From contig CACMDE010000003.1 in the NCBI GenBank assembly GCA_902612345.1, positions 1 to 64,000 of the forward strand: 64,000 nucleotides of DNA, read 5' to 3'. The notes beneath the pieces were generated by a model. It saw only the letters and a program-made list of their open reading frames with translations, ran no database searches and was not told the origin of the DNA. This document shows positions 1 through 8,368 of this stretch, one piece after another. The translations under genes were made by a program, and so were the position numbers. The DNA is from an uncultured Pelagibacteraceae bacterium. GTDB taxonomy: Bacteria > Pseudomonadota > Alphaproteobacteria > Pelagibacterales > Pelagibacteraceae. The stretch's first letter is position 1; the number at the start of each line of letters is the position of its first letter.

Positions 1-35
1 TCACTAATCAAAAAAAATAAAAAAGTATTATCAAG

Positions 36-53
36 CGAATCAATAATGATTCG
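36..53 (+). other. Small hairpin ahead of the micropeptide gene
   Basis: A 7-bp perfect stem (CGAATCA, 36-42, with TGATTCG, 47-53) closes a 4-nt loop. It lies just upstream of the ribosome-binding site of the peptide gene at 74. No T-run follows, so it is not an obvious intrinsic terminator for whatever lies left of the window. It could be a 5'-UTR stem of the peptide mRNA or a chance hairpin in AT-rich DNA. Confidence 0.3.
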
Positions 54-73
54 TTAATTAAAGGGAGCTAAAA

Positions 74-157
74 ATGGCTAAAAGAAGAAAAAAAGCTGCT
101 AAAAAGAAAACTAAGAAAAAAGCTAAGAAAAAAGCTAAGAAAAGAAGAAGAAGATAG
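74..157 (+). CDS. 27-residue Lys/Arg/Ala-only basic micropeptide
   Basis: The ATG at 74 opens a 27-codon frame ending at TAG 155-157. Composition is 14 Lys, 6 Arg, 5 Ala, 1 Thr and the initiator Met, so 20 of 27 residues are basic and none is acidic or aromatic. It ends in four Arg. Part of the gene is a 12-bp tandem repeat (codons AAG AAA AAA GCT). A purine-rich AGGGAG at 62-67 sits at normal Shine-Dalgarno spacing, and a strong intrinsic terminator follows at 180, which argues for a real monocistronic gene. The composition recalls histone H1-like tails and basic ribosomal-protein extensions, so nucleic-acid binding is inferred. No family is recognised with certainty. Confidence 0.7.
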   Translation: MAKRRKKAAKKKTKKKAKKKAKKRRRR

Positions 158-179
158 TTTAGTATTCTTTTTAACTGAT

Positions 180-220
180 AACGCTTCTCATGGCGAATGC
201 GTGGGAAGCGTTTTTTTTTT
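180..220 (+). terminator. Rho-independent terminator of the micropeptide gene
   Basis: An 11-bp stem (180-190 with 202-212, one G-T wobble; core AACGCTTC/GAAGCGTT) is followed by a run of ten T (211-220). It is oriented for plus-strand transcription and ends where the minus-strand carD gene stops. It is the only textbook hairpin-plus-T-run I see in the window. Confidence 0.9.
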
Positions 221-1085
221 ACTCTATAGGATCGCTCTCTATTGAACTCTCTTCAATTACATCTGGTTCCATACTACCAGTTTGATTATCAGCTTTTTTT
301 TCAATTTTTGCTTTTTGAGCTTCTAAATTTCTTTTTAATGCTTTATCTAATTTTTTTTGAGTTTCTTCTAGAGAAATGTCCAGAACTATATTAAATTCAG
401 AAAGAAGTCTTTCATATGCTTTTTCAAAAAGCTGTCTTTCACTATAGGATTGATCAATCATTAAATCATCCCCCTTATTAAGGTCTCTTACTACTTCAGC
501 TAATTCATATATTTTACCAGATGAAATTTTCGACTCATATTCTTGGGCTCTTCTGCTCCACATTGATCTTTTGATTTTTGGTTTACTCTTTAAAATACTC
601 ATACATTTATTAATCTGATTAATTGTAGCCAATGGTCTCAAGTGTGATTGTTTATTCACTGGTACCATTCCGGTTGCCTTATCTTTTTCAAATTTAAGTA
701 GATAAGTTTCAACATCTATTCCACCAATATTAATTTTTTTAAATTCAGTTATTTGACCCACACCATGTTTTGGATAAACTACATAGTCTTTAACTTTATA
801 AATTTTTTTTTCAGTTTCTTGTTTTTTAATTTTTTTAATTTCAGGTTTTTGTTCATTTGCCTTATTTATTCTAAGTGACTCGGATTTGCTATTTTGGGAG
901 TCTGAAGTTTTAGACTTAAGTTTATTAACTGTTTTTCTTTTTTTTATTTTTTTTTCTTTTTTAATTTTTTTGGTTTTTAATGCTACTGTTTTCTTTTTTA
1001 AAGTTATCGTTTTTTTTTTAATAATTTTAGCTTTTTTTTTCTTAAAGGTTTTCTTTAAAATACTTTTCAAATTTATTTTCTTCAT
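219..1085 (-). CDS. carD: CarD/CdnL-family RNA polymerase-binding regulator with Lys-rich N-terminal extension
   Basis: 288 residues. The CarD/TRCF RNA-polymerase-interaction domain starts near residue 95 ([17 protein letters not shown]) and is followed by the helical C-terminal domain to about residue 245. The family binds the RNA polymerase beta subunit and stabilises open promoter complexes. Residues 1-95 are extremely Lys-rich, and the last 25 residues are acidic and Ser-rich. Alphaproteobacterial CdnL proteins are usually about 165-180 residues, so the extension is unusual. The ATG at 1085 lies 44 bp inside the 3' end of fdxA. No other in-frame ATG precedes the CarD domain, so either the overlap is real or a non-ATG start is used. 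The neighbour order helicase-fdxA-carD is typical of alphaproteobacteria. Confidence 0.92.
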   Translation of the reverse strand: MKKINLKSILKKTFKKKKAKIIKKKTITLKKKTVALKTKKIKKEKKIKKRKTVNKLKSKTSDSQNSKSESLRINKANEQKPEIKKIKKQETEKKIYKVKDYVVYPKHGVGQITEFKKINIGGIDVETYLLKFEKDKATGMVPVNKQSHLRPLATINQINKCMSILKSKPKIKRSMWSRRAQEYESKISSGKIYELAEVVRDLNKGDDLMIDQSYSERQLFEKAYERLLSEFNIVLDISLEETQKKLDKALKRNLEAQKAKIEKKADNQTGSMEPDVIEESSIESDPIE

Positions 1086-1368
1086 TTTTATATTTTTCGT
1101 TATCTGATGGTGGATCTTTCTTTTTTGGGATATTGGGCCAAATTTCTGAATATTTTTTGTTTATCTCTAGCCATTTTTCGTTACCACTTTCTGTGTCAGG
1201 AACTATTGCATCAATCGGACATTCTGGTTCACAAACGCCACAATCTATACACTCATCTGGTTTAATTACAAGCATATTTTTACCTTCATAAAAGCATGCT
1301 ACTGGGCACACCTCAACACAATCCATTAATTTGCATTTAATACATTTATCATTAACTAAGTATGTCAT
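1042..1368 (-). CDS. fdxA: FdxA-type ferredoxin (3Fe-4S plus 4Fe-4S)
   Basis: 108 residues. Cysteines at 9, 12, 17, 21 and 25, then 40, 43, 46 and 50 ([12 protein letters not shown]) match the seven-iron ferredoxin pattern of Azotobacter FdI, in which one cluster is 3Fe-4S and the other 4Fe-4S. The tail ([16 protein letters not shown]) is the usual FdxA extension. It is a cytoplasmic low-potential electron carrier; its partner is not shown here. The 3' 44 bp overlap carD. The start overlaps the stop of the TerB-like gene by 4 bp, so the unit is read as one operon from the helicase side. Confidence 0.95.
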   Translation of the reverse strand: MTYLVNDKCIKCKLMDCVEVCPVACFYEGKNMLVIKPDECIDCGVCEPECPIDAIVPDTESGNEKWLEINKKYSEIWPNIPKKKDPPSDNEKYKNEENKFEKYFKENL

Positions 1369-1790
1369 TTGTTTAATTTAGTTTTTACTTTTTCTTTAAT
1401 ATCTCCTGCAACTTTATTGTCTAAATAAAGTAGTCCAGATAATCTTCTCATTAGATTTGTCTCATATAAATCAGCACTATTATCTGAATAAATTATTGTC
1501 CACAATGCTTCAAGTAGTAGCTTCTTTTTTTCTATATTTAAATTCTTAGCTTCTTTAGTAAATTCTAAAATCTGATTCGAGTCTTTTTCAATATTTTCAG
1601 CTTTATTCAAGATTTCATCAATATCTTTTCCCTCATAACCTAATTTAATTATTGTATCTTTAATAATTAATTTTTCTTTATCAGTATAGTTTTCGTCTAT
1701 TTTGGCGGCATGAATTAATAGAGAAGCAATAGAAATAATAGAAATATCATCTGTCAAATTATTATTATCTTTTTTAAAAAAATTTAACAT
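1365..1790 (-). CDS. TerB-like helical domain protein
   Basis: 141 residues, all-helical. It has the TerB/DjlA-N signature of an N-terminal helix with Asp/Glu ([13 protein letters not shown]) and a matching second half ([21 protein letters not shown]). This is a duplicated acidic-helix fold that can bind metal in TerB proteins. Real function is unknown; the family name (tellurite resistance) says little here. The start overlaps the stop of the helicase gene by one base. In many alphaproteobacteria this slot between helicase and fdxA holds an S4 RNA-binding protein, which I do not find here. Confidence 0.8.
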   Translation of the reverse strand: MLNFFKKDNNNLTDDISIISIASLLIHAAKIDENYTDKEKLIIKDTIIKLGYEGKDIDEILNKAENIEKDSNQILEFTKEAKNLNIEKKKLLLEALWTIIYSDNSADLYETNLMRRLSGLLYLDNKVAGDIKEKVKTKLNK

Positions 1791-4276
1791 TATTTAATAT
1801 TTAGTTGAACTAATTTACTAAAAGGACTGTCAGTTTTACTAAATTTTTTTTGTTTATCAGTCTTCTTTTTAAAAGGAATATATTTAAAGTAAATATCTTT
1901 TTCTTTAACAAAAGTTTTATAATTCATATATTTGAGCAATTCTTTAAAATTTTCTTTATTACACCCCAATAAATTTAACATCTCAGGAATAAGTTTTATT
2001 TCTTTTGTATTTTTTATTCTATTTTTGTTTGAATTAAAAATAATTATAAATAATCTTTCAAGAATATCTATCCTTACATAGAATTTATTAAATTTTTCAA
2101 ACCCACATAGAAGCATAAACTCCTTATTTGTGCTTTGTTTCTTTTCAAGAAAATTTAAACCAAATACAGGCGGTTCTAGATCAAAAAACTTTTGATAATG
2201 AATTTTCCAAAGTAATATTCTTAATGAAACTGAACTGGGTTTTAAAAGTTTATACAAAAAAATATGATATCGACCAAACTTAACACCAACAGATCTCAAA
2301 ATTTTTCTTTCATTTTGTCCTAATTTCTCCAAAATTGATTTAACTTCGTCTCTTTTCACAACTCCATTATTTTCGTATAAATTGTAAGATAAAGCTCTAA
2401 TTTCACTATTATTATCTTTTATATTCTTTAGTTTTATTAAACTTTCTAATTCATTTTCAATTTTATTTTTCAGCCAATCGTCTAAAAATATATTTAGTTT
2501 AGTTTTGTGTTTTATCTCAATCATATCATCGATAATCAAATCTATTTCAGGTGTTAAGTAATCTTTGCCTTTTTGAAGTTTAGCTATCGGATAATTATTC
2601 CAATATATTTTTGAATCTTTCCTAATTTCAATTAATTGAGTATTTATAATCTGATCTATTCTTTTTAAGATTTCAGGCATAACTGTTTGTCTAGCAGCTT
2701 TTTTAAGAGATTTTATATCTGTATCTAATGCATCAACTTTAAAATCTAATTCTAACTTTAATCCATTTAAGTTTCCGATAAATAGATCATTAATTTTAAC
2801 TTTTTTGTTGTCAATTATTTCAGTTTTAAATGAAATATCCTGTTTAAGTCCTTTAGCCAAAACACTTGCTCTTTTGTCAATGAATGTTTTTGTCAATTCT
2901 TCATGGAGTCTATCAGATAATTTATCTTCTAAATATTTTGTTCTTTCTATCCAGTAATCATTATTTTCTACCCAATTTGATTTATTTGCTACATAAGACC
3001 AAATCCTTACATTAGCAATTCTATTTGAAATAGAGTCAACATTTCCTTCAACTTTATCTAGCAATTTAAGTTGTTCTTTTAAATATGAATTTGGTATTTT
3101 TCTTTTTGATGATAAAAAATAAAAAACTTTTTTTACAATTTCCAAATGTTTTCCATAACTTTTTTTGACAAAATCTGGTATCTGACAACATTCCCATAAT
3201 AATCTTAATTCACTTTCTTCATCTTTAATTTTAATTTCATTTTGATTATTTATCAGATATTTTAATACTTTCTCATCTTCACATTCACTTATTCTTCGTA
3301 ACCAATCTTTACCAGGTTTTTCTTCCAGTGATTTTATTAGGTTTTTTATATTACTAAAATTTAAATTTGAGTTTCTCCAAAATATATTATTTATTAAATC
3401 AAATTTGTGATTTTCAATTAAATCTATTTCATCTGGATTTATATTTTTAACTTCTCCAGTAATTCCAAAATTTCCATCATTCATATATCTTCCAGCACGT
3501 CCTGCAATCTGTCCTATTTCAGATAAGTTTAATCTTCTTAATTTTTTCCCATCAAATTTCTTTAAATTTGAAAAATAAATGTTATCCAAATCCATGTTTA
3601 TGCCCATTCCAATTGCATCTGTAGCAACCAAATAGTCAACATCACCTGATTGATATAATGAAACTTGTGAATTTCTAGTTTTTGGACTCAATGAACCCAT
3701 TACAATCGCACATCCACCTTTTTGTCGTCTTAACAATTCTGCTATTGCATAAACTTCTTCAGTTGAAAATGCGATAATAGCGCTTTTTCTCTCAATTCTT
3801 GAAATTTTTTTATGACCTGAATAAGATAGTTTAGAAAATCTTTCTTTATTAACATAGTCAATCTTTTCCTCTAAATTATCAAGTACATTTTTCATAGTAT
3901 GAGATCCCATGAACATAGTTTGTTTTTCACCTCTTAAATTAAGAATTCTATCAGTAAATATATGTCCTCTTTCATGGTCATTAGACATTTGAATTTCATC
4001 TATTGCAACAAATTCTAAATTTTTGTCTATAGGCATAGACTCTACAGTACATAGAAAATATTTAGCATTTGACGGGATAATTTTTTCCTCACCTGTAATT
4101 AGTGCAACTTTAGAGGCATCAATTTTTTTTGTTACCTTGTCATATACTTCTCGTGCCAATAATCTTAATGGAAAACCAATCATTCCAGATTCGAAAGAGA
4201 GCATTGTCTCTATAGCTAGAAATGTTTTTCCAGTATTTGTTGGCCCAAGTACTGCAGTTATCATTTGATTTTTCAT
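1790..4276 (-). CDS. SUV3-type superfamily 2 RNA/DNA helicase
   Basis: 828 residues. Walker A GPTNTGKT is at 11-18, the DEIQ Walker B box at 93-96, and a QIAGRAGR motif VI near residue 260. All are typical of the SUV3/SUPV3L1 DExH-type helicases known from the mitochondrial degradosome and of their alphaproteobacterial homologues. The C-terminal 450 residues are Lys-rich and much less conserved. The likely role is RNA unwinding in turnover with a 3'-5' exonuclease, but no nuclease partner is adjacent. It is the first gene of the TerB-fdxA-carD unit. A 161-bp upstream gap holds a palindromic ACTATATATAGT near 4310 that could serve as the -10 region; a purine-rich AGG lies just before the ATG. 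Confidence 0.9.
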   Translation of the reverse strand: MKNQMITAVLGPTNTGKTFLAIETMLSFESGMIGFPLRLLAREVYDKVTKKIDASKVALITGEEKIIPSNAKYFLCTVESMPIDKNLEFVAIDEIQMSNDHERGHIFTDRILNLRGEKQTMFMGSHTMKNVLDNLEEKIDYVNKERFSKLSYSGHKKISRIERKSAIIAFSTEEVYAIAELLRRQKGGCAIVMGSLSPKTRNSQVSLYQSGDVDYLVATDAIGMGINMDLDNIYFSNLKKFDGKKLRRLNLSEIGQIAGRAGRYMNDGNFGITGEVKNINPDEIDLIENHKFDLINNIFWRNSNLNFSNIKNLIKSLEEKPGKDWLRRISECEDEKVLKYLINNQNEIKIKDEESELRLLWECCQIPDFVKKSYGKHLEIVKKVFYFLSSKRKIPNSYLKEQLKLLDKVEGNVDSISNRIANVRIWSYVANKSNWVENNDYWIERTKYLEDKLSDRLHEELTKTFIDKRASVLAKGLKQDISFKTEIIDNKKVKINDLFIGNLNGLKLELDFKVDALDTDIKSLKKAARQTVMPEILKRIDQIINTQLIEIRKDSKIYWNNYPIAKLQKGKDYLTPEIDLIIDDMIEIKHKTKLNIFLDDWLKNKIENELESLIKLKNIKDNNSEIRALSYNLYENNGVVKRDEVKSILEKLGQNERKILRSVGVKFGRYHIFLYKLLKPSSVSLRILLWKIHYQKFFDLEPPVFGLNFLEKKQSTNKEFMLLCGFEKFNKFYVRIDILERLFIIIFNSNKNRIKNTKEIKLIPEMLNLLGCNKENFKELLKYMNYKTFVKEKDIYFKYIPFKKKTDKQKKFSKTDSPFSKLVQLNIK

Positions 4277-4437
4277 TTCTACCTTTTGTGTCTAATTTTT
4301 CTTTGTCACTATATATAGTATCTCTAAAAGAACAAAAATGGGATAAAAGGTGTCCGAATCACAATTTCAAATGTTCTCTTTATTTAATATAAAAAATAAT
4401 CATAACATTAATTTTAAAAAACCTAAATATCTATTAT

Positions 4438-4860
4438 CTAACCACCAAATCCTGCTCCGGTAATTTTATTATTTAGTATTTTCCAAATACCAGATGCAGT
4501 AGCAATTATCTTTTTTTTTGAAATTATATTACAACTTAGGAAAACTAGTGAATTTGTTTTTTTATTTATTGAAACTTGCCCTACAATTTTATCATCTAAT
4601 TTAGTAGGTGCTATAAACTTAATTTCCAAAGATATTGTAACGCAAGATTTCCCATTAGCAGATAAATGAGCTGCTGTTCCTGCACCTGCGTCAATTATTG
4701 AACAAATATATCCACCATGGGTATTTTTAGCTCTATTTAAATGAATTTTTTTTATCTTAGTTTTAAACTCATATTTATTTTTATTTATTTTTCTAAATAA
4801 AAGACCACCATTATTTCTTAAAAATCCCGGTTTTTTACTTATTTGATAAAATTTTTTCAT
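4438..4860 (-). CDS. PaaI-type hotdog-fold thioesterase
   Basis: 140 residues with the hotdog thioesterase signature: a conserved NTHGGYICSIIDAGAG helix (HGG then an Asp, as in PaaI/ACOT13 enzymes) followed by beta strands ending at TASGIWKIL. These enzymes hydrolyse acyl-CoA thioesters; the substrate cannot be read from sequence. The ATG overlaps the TAA of a 27-codon peptide gene (TAATG), so the two are translationally coupled downstream of tRNA-Arg. About 160 bp downstream, before the helicase gene, hold no gene. Confidence 0.88.
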   Translation of the reverse strand: MKKFYQISKKPGFLRNNGGLLFRKINKNKYEFKTKIKKIHLNRAKNTHGGYICSIIDAGAGTAAHLSANGKSCVTISLEIKFIAPTKLDDKIVGQVSINKKTNSLVFLSCNIISKKKIIATASGIWKILNNKITGAGFGG

Positions 4861-4943
4861 TACAGAATAATTGAGAAAATAATTAATAATAAAATAATCA
4901 CTATGAAAAAGTAAATTACAGATTTTTCTAATGATATCTTCAT
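4860..4943 (-). CDS. 27-residue single-span membrane peptide
   Basis: The ATG at 4943 opens a 27-codon frame whose TAA overlaps the thioesterase ATG. A short charged start (MKISLEK) is followed by about 19 hydrophobic residues (IYFFIVIILLLIIFSIIL), a textbook transmembrane helix. A strong GGAAGGG Shine-Dalgarno lies 5-10 nt upstream. It begins 13 nt after the encoded CCA end of tRNA-Arg, so its message is probably released by tRNA 3' processing. I do not recognise the family. The stop/start overlap with the thioesterase and the good ribosome-binding site make it likely to be translated. Confidence 0.65.
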   Translation of the reverse strand: MKISLEKSVIYFFIVIILLLIIFSIIL

Positions 4944-4956
4944 TAATCCCTTCCTT

Positions 4957-5033
4957 TGGTGCGCCTGCTAGGATTTGAACCCAGAACCTCCTGGTCCGTA
5001 GCCAAGCGCTCTATCCAGTTGAGCTACAGGCGC
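4957..5033 (-). tRNA. tRNA-Arg (anticodon ACG)
   Basis: A full cloverleaf on the minus strand: acceptor GCGCCTG/CAGGCGC, D arm GCTC/GAGC, anticodon stem CTTGG/CCAGG around loop CTACGGA (ACG at 34-36), T arm CTGGG TTCAAAT CCTAG, discriminator A, and CCA encoded at 4957-4959. The A34 is expected to be deaminated to inosine to read CGN codons. It heads the peptide-thioesterase unit. Confidence 0.97.
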
Positions 5034-5171
5034 CCTTTAATTAATAATAGTAGTTTTTAATGTAATTATTTTTTATTATCAATTACTCTTATTTAAAGAT
5101 TTTAGGTAATTTTTTAACAAAATATTCTGTATCCAATTCTTCGCATCTAGATCGTTTTTCAATCTTTTTTC

Positions 5172-5196
5172 ATGGTGAGATATTAAATAGCACCAT
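5172..5196. promoter_or_regulatory. Dyad ATGGTG-N13-CACCAT upstream of the PDH operon
   Basis: The 299-bp gap between tRNA-Arg and aceE (5034-5332) has no gene. It contains this 6-bp inverted repeat with a 13-bp spacer, 137 bp before the aceE start. Spacing does not fit the E. coli PdhR operator. It may be an operator, a small hairpin or chance. A repeated GCATAT lies further down, near 5222 and 5233. Confidence 0.25.
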
Positions 5197-5309
5197 ATTT
5201 TGGTTAAAATATATCTAATTTGCATATCTATTGTGCATATAAATTATTTAGATTGTTCAAATTTTGTATTAAATATGGCCAAAAAAATACTTATTTTTAA
5301 AAAAGAGCG

Positions 5310-5315
5310 TATAAT
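5310..5315 (+). promoter_or_regulatory. -10 box (TATAAT) for aceE-aceF
   Basis: A perfect TATAAT lies 17 bp before the aceE ATG, with no clear -35 match at 16-18 bp. Transcription would start near 5322, giving a leader of only about 10 nt without a Shine-Dalgarno, so the mRNA would be near-leaderless. Confidence 0.55.
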
Positions 5316-5332
5316 AAGTATTAATTGATTCA

Positions 5333-8300
5333 ATGAGCAAACAAATAACAGTTCCTGATATAGGTGATTTCGAAAACGTAGAGATAATTGAAATTTTAGT
5401 TAAACAGGGAGATACTATTAAAAAAAATGATCCTTTAATTACACTAGAGAGCGATAAATCAAGTGTGGAGGTCCCGTCTACTGAAGAGGGCATTATTGAA
5501 AAAATAAGCGTAAAAGTTGGAGATAAAGTCTCAAAAGGAGATTTGATATTATCTATAAACTCCAAAAACGATGAGCCCAGGTCTAATATACCTCCTGTCA
5601 CAGAGAATATTATTCGAGAGGCTGAAAAAACTTTAAAGGTAAAAAATAAGATTGAAAACAGTAATAATTTACAAGACCCGAAAATAAAAAAAGAGGAAAA
5701 TAGAATCATAATAACTGATAGTAAAGATATTGATCCTTTAGAAACTAAAGAGTGGATAGACTCCCTAAATGCAGTTGTTGATAATGTAGGCAATGAGAGA
5801 GCTCATTTTCTTTTAAGGCAATTGATTGATCAATCATATAGAAAAGGATCTAGGATTCCTTTTATACAAAATACGCCCTATATAAATACTATTCCACCAA
5901 ACGAGGAAGAGAAATCTTCTGGAGACCAAAATATAGAACGAAAAATTAGATCTTTAATAAGGTGGAATGCTGCAGCTATGGTTGTAAGGGCAAATAAAAA
6001 ATTTCCTGAACTAGGTGGGCATATAGGTACATTTGCATCTGCTGCAACTCTTTATGATGTAGGAATGAATCATTTTTGGAGAGCAAAAAATCATCAATTT
6101 GGAGGTGATTTAATTTATTTTCAAGGTCATTCTGCTCCTGGAATATATTCAAGAGCTTTTTTAGAGGGAAGACTTTCAAAAGAGCAATTAGATAATTTCA
6201 GACAGGAAGTTGAGCCTAATGGATTATCTTCTTATCCACACCCATGGTTAATGCATAAATTTTGGCAATTCCCAACTGTATCAATGGGCCTAGGTCCAAT
6301 GCTAGCAATCTATCAAGCACGATTTATGAAATACTTAATAAATAGAGGTTTAATAAAAGACGAAAATAGAAAAGTCTGGGCATTCCTTGGAGATGGAGAA
6401 ATGGATGAACCAGAGTCTTTGGGGGCAATTGCCTTAGCATCAAGAGAAAATCTAGACAATTTAATATTTGTGATAAACTGTAACCTACAAAGATTAGACG
6501 GACCAGTTAGAGGAAATGGAAAGATTATTCAAGAATTAGAAGGAAGCTTCAGAGGTTCGGGATGGAACGTAATAAAAGTAATTTGGGGTTCATATTGGGA
6601 TCCACTTTTAGCTAAAGATAAAACAGGATTGCTTATTAAAAGAATGAATGAAGCTGTTGATGGAGAATATCAGGCATTTAAAGCAAAAGGAGGAGCTTAT
6701 GTAAGAGAAAAATTTTTTGGAAAATATCCGGAATTGTCAGAATTAGTTTCATCATATAGTGACAAGGACATTTGGCGATTAAATAGAGGTGGTCATGATC
6801 CCCATAAAGTTTATGCAGCATATCATAAGGCAATGGAAAATGTAGGAAGCCCAACAGTTATTATTACAAAAACAATTAAGGGATATGGTATGGGTAAATC
6901 TGGCGAAAGTATCAACACAACACATCAACAAAAAAAATTAGATGTTGAAGATTTAATGTATTATAGGGATAGATTTGATGTACCATTAACTGATCAACAG
7001 GTTAAGAATATAGAATATTACAGACCTAGTGAAAATTCTGATGAAATTAAATATCTCAAAGAAAGGAGATTAAAATTAGGTGGACATCTACCTGAAAGAT
7101 CAACATTTGCAAAACCTATAAAAGCACCACCAGAAGATATTTTTGAAGTGATGAAGAAATCAACTGGTAATAAGGAGATGTCAACTACAATGGCATTAGT
7201 AAGAATGTTAACTAATCTTTTAAGAGACAAAAATGTTGCATCAAGATTAGTTCCAATAATACCTGATGAAGCTCGAACTTTTGGAATGGAAGGTTTTTTT
7301 CAGAAGATTGGCATATATGCTCATGAGGGACAAAAATATGAGCCGGTTGACTCGGAACAATTAAGTTCATACAGAGAAGATAAAAAAGGACAAGTTTTGG
7401 AAGAGGGTATTACTGAGGCTGGATCAATGTCTTCATGGATAGCAGCCGGAACATCTTACACAAATCATGATATAGAAATGATACCTATATATATGTTTTA
7501 TTCAATGTTTGGATTTCAAAGAGTGGGAGATTTTGCTTGGGCAGCTGGTGATAGTCAAGCGAGAGGTTTTTTAATTGGAGCGACATCTGGAAGAACTACT
7601 TTAGCTGGGGAAGGTTTACAACATCAGGATGGGCACAGTCATCTTTTGTCATCAACTATTCCTAATTGTGTTTCATATGACCCAACATTTTCGTACGAAT
7701 TAGCAGTAATATTCAGAGATGGATTAAAAAGAATGCATGAAAAAAAAGAAAATATTTTTTATTACATTACTACAATGAATGAAAATTATCCTCATCCTGA
7801 AATGCCTAAAGAAAGTGAAAAAGGAATATTGAAAGGTATGTATAAAATTAAAGACTTTTCAAAGAATAAAAAAACTAAAATTCAATTGCTTGGTTCAGGA
7901 ACAATTTTAAGAGAAATGATGAGTGCTGCAGAAATGCTTCAAGAGGAATATCAAATTGATAGCGAAGTGTGGAGTGTTACGAGTTTTAGCGAGTTGAGAA
8001 AAAATGGAATGGAAACAGAAAGATACAATTTATTGCATCCAGATAAAAAGAAAAAAAAGTCTTATATTGAAGAATGTTTAGGTGAAACCGAAGGTCCTAT
8101 TTTGGCAGCTTCAGATTATATGAGACTAAATTCAGATCAAATTAGATCTTATATTAACAAAAGTTTTTACTCTTTAGGTACAGATGGTTATGGTAGGAGT
8201 GATACAAGAAAAAATTTAAGAAAATTTTTTGAAGTAGATAAAAATTATATAACAACTTATGCATTGAGTGTTTTAGCTAATGAACAATTGTTATCTTCAA

Positions 8301-8368
8301 AGTACGCTGTAGACGCAATAAAAAAATATAATATAGATGCTGATAAACCAATGCCCACTAAAGTTTAA
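5333..8368 (+). CDS. aceE: Pyruvate dehydrogenase E1 (homodimeric AceE type) with fused N-terminal lipoyl domain
   Basis: 1011 residues against about 890 for E. coli AceE. Residues 1-76 are a complete biotinyl/lipoyl domain with the lipoylation motif ESDKSSVEVPS (Lys42). A polar linker runs to about 130, then a full-length AceE-type E1 follows. The thiamine-diphosphate motif GDGEMDEPES...NCNLQRLDGP and the active-site region GHDPHK are present. The enzyme decarboxylates pyruvate and acetylates the lipoyl group, feeding acetyl-CoA synthesis. The stop overlaps the aceF start (TAATG). The lipoyl domain is 51 of 71 identical (hand-aligned) to that of the adjacent AceF, which points to a local domain duplication. 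No E3 (lpd) gene is in the window. Confidence 0.96.
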   Translation: MSKQITVPDIGDFENVEIIEILVKQGDTIKKNDPLITLESDKSSVEVPSTEEGIIEKISVKVGDKVSKGDLILSINSKNDEPRSNIPPVTENIIREAEKTLKVKNKIENSNNLQDPKIKKEENRIIITDSKDIDPLETKEWIDSLNAVVDNVGNERAHFLLRQLIDQSYRKGSRIPFIQNTPYINTIPPNEEEKSSGDQNIERKIRSLIRWNAAAMVVRANKKFPELGGHIGTFASAATLYDVGMNHFWRAKNHQFGGDLIYFQGHSAPGIYSRAFLEGRLSKEQLDNFRQEVEPNGLSSYPHPWLMHKFWQFPTVSMGLGPMLAIYQARFMKYLINRGLIKDENRKVWAFLGDGEMDEPESLGAIALASRENLDNLIFVINCNLQRLDGPVRGNGKIIQELEGSFRGSGWNVIKVIWGSYWDPLLAKDKTGLLIKRMNEAVDGEYQAFKAKGGAYVREKFFGKYPELSELVSSYSDKDIWRLNRGGHDPHKVYAAYHKAMENVGSPTVIITKTIKGYGMGKSGESINTTHQQKKLDVEDLMYYRDRFDVPLTDQQVKNIEYYRPSENSDEIKYLKERRLKLGGHLPERSTFAKPIKAPPEDIFEVMKKSTGNKEMSTTMALVRMLTNLLRDKNVASRLVPIIPDEARTFGMEGFFQKIGIYAHEGQKYEPVDSEQLSSYREDKKGQVLEEGITEAGSMSSWIAAGTSYTNHDIEMIPIYMFYSMFGFQRVGDFAWAAGDSQARGFLIGATSGRTTLAGEGLQHQDGHSHLLSSTIPNCVSYDPTFSYELAVIFRDGLKRMHEKKENIFYYITTMNENYPHPEMPKESEKGILKGMYKIKDFSKNKKTKIQLLGSGTILREMMSAAEMLQEEYQIDSEVWSVTSFSELRKNGMETERYNLLHPDKKKKKSYIEECLGETEGPILAASDYMRLNSDQIRSYINKSFYSLGTDGYGRSDTRKNLRKFFEVDKNYITTYALSVLANEQLLSSKYAVDAIKKYNIDADKPMPTKV

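Noticed and set aside
5269-5793. A 174-codon antisense frame over the aceE start
   Set aside because: It runs through the conserved lipoyl coding region; the hydrophobic product is the complement of Lys/Glu/Asp codons.
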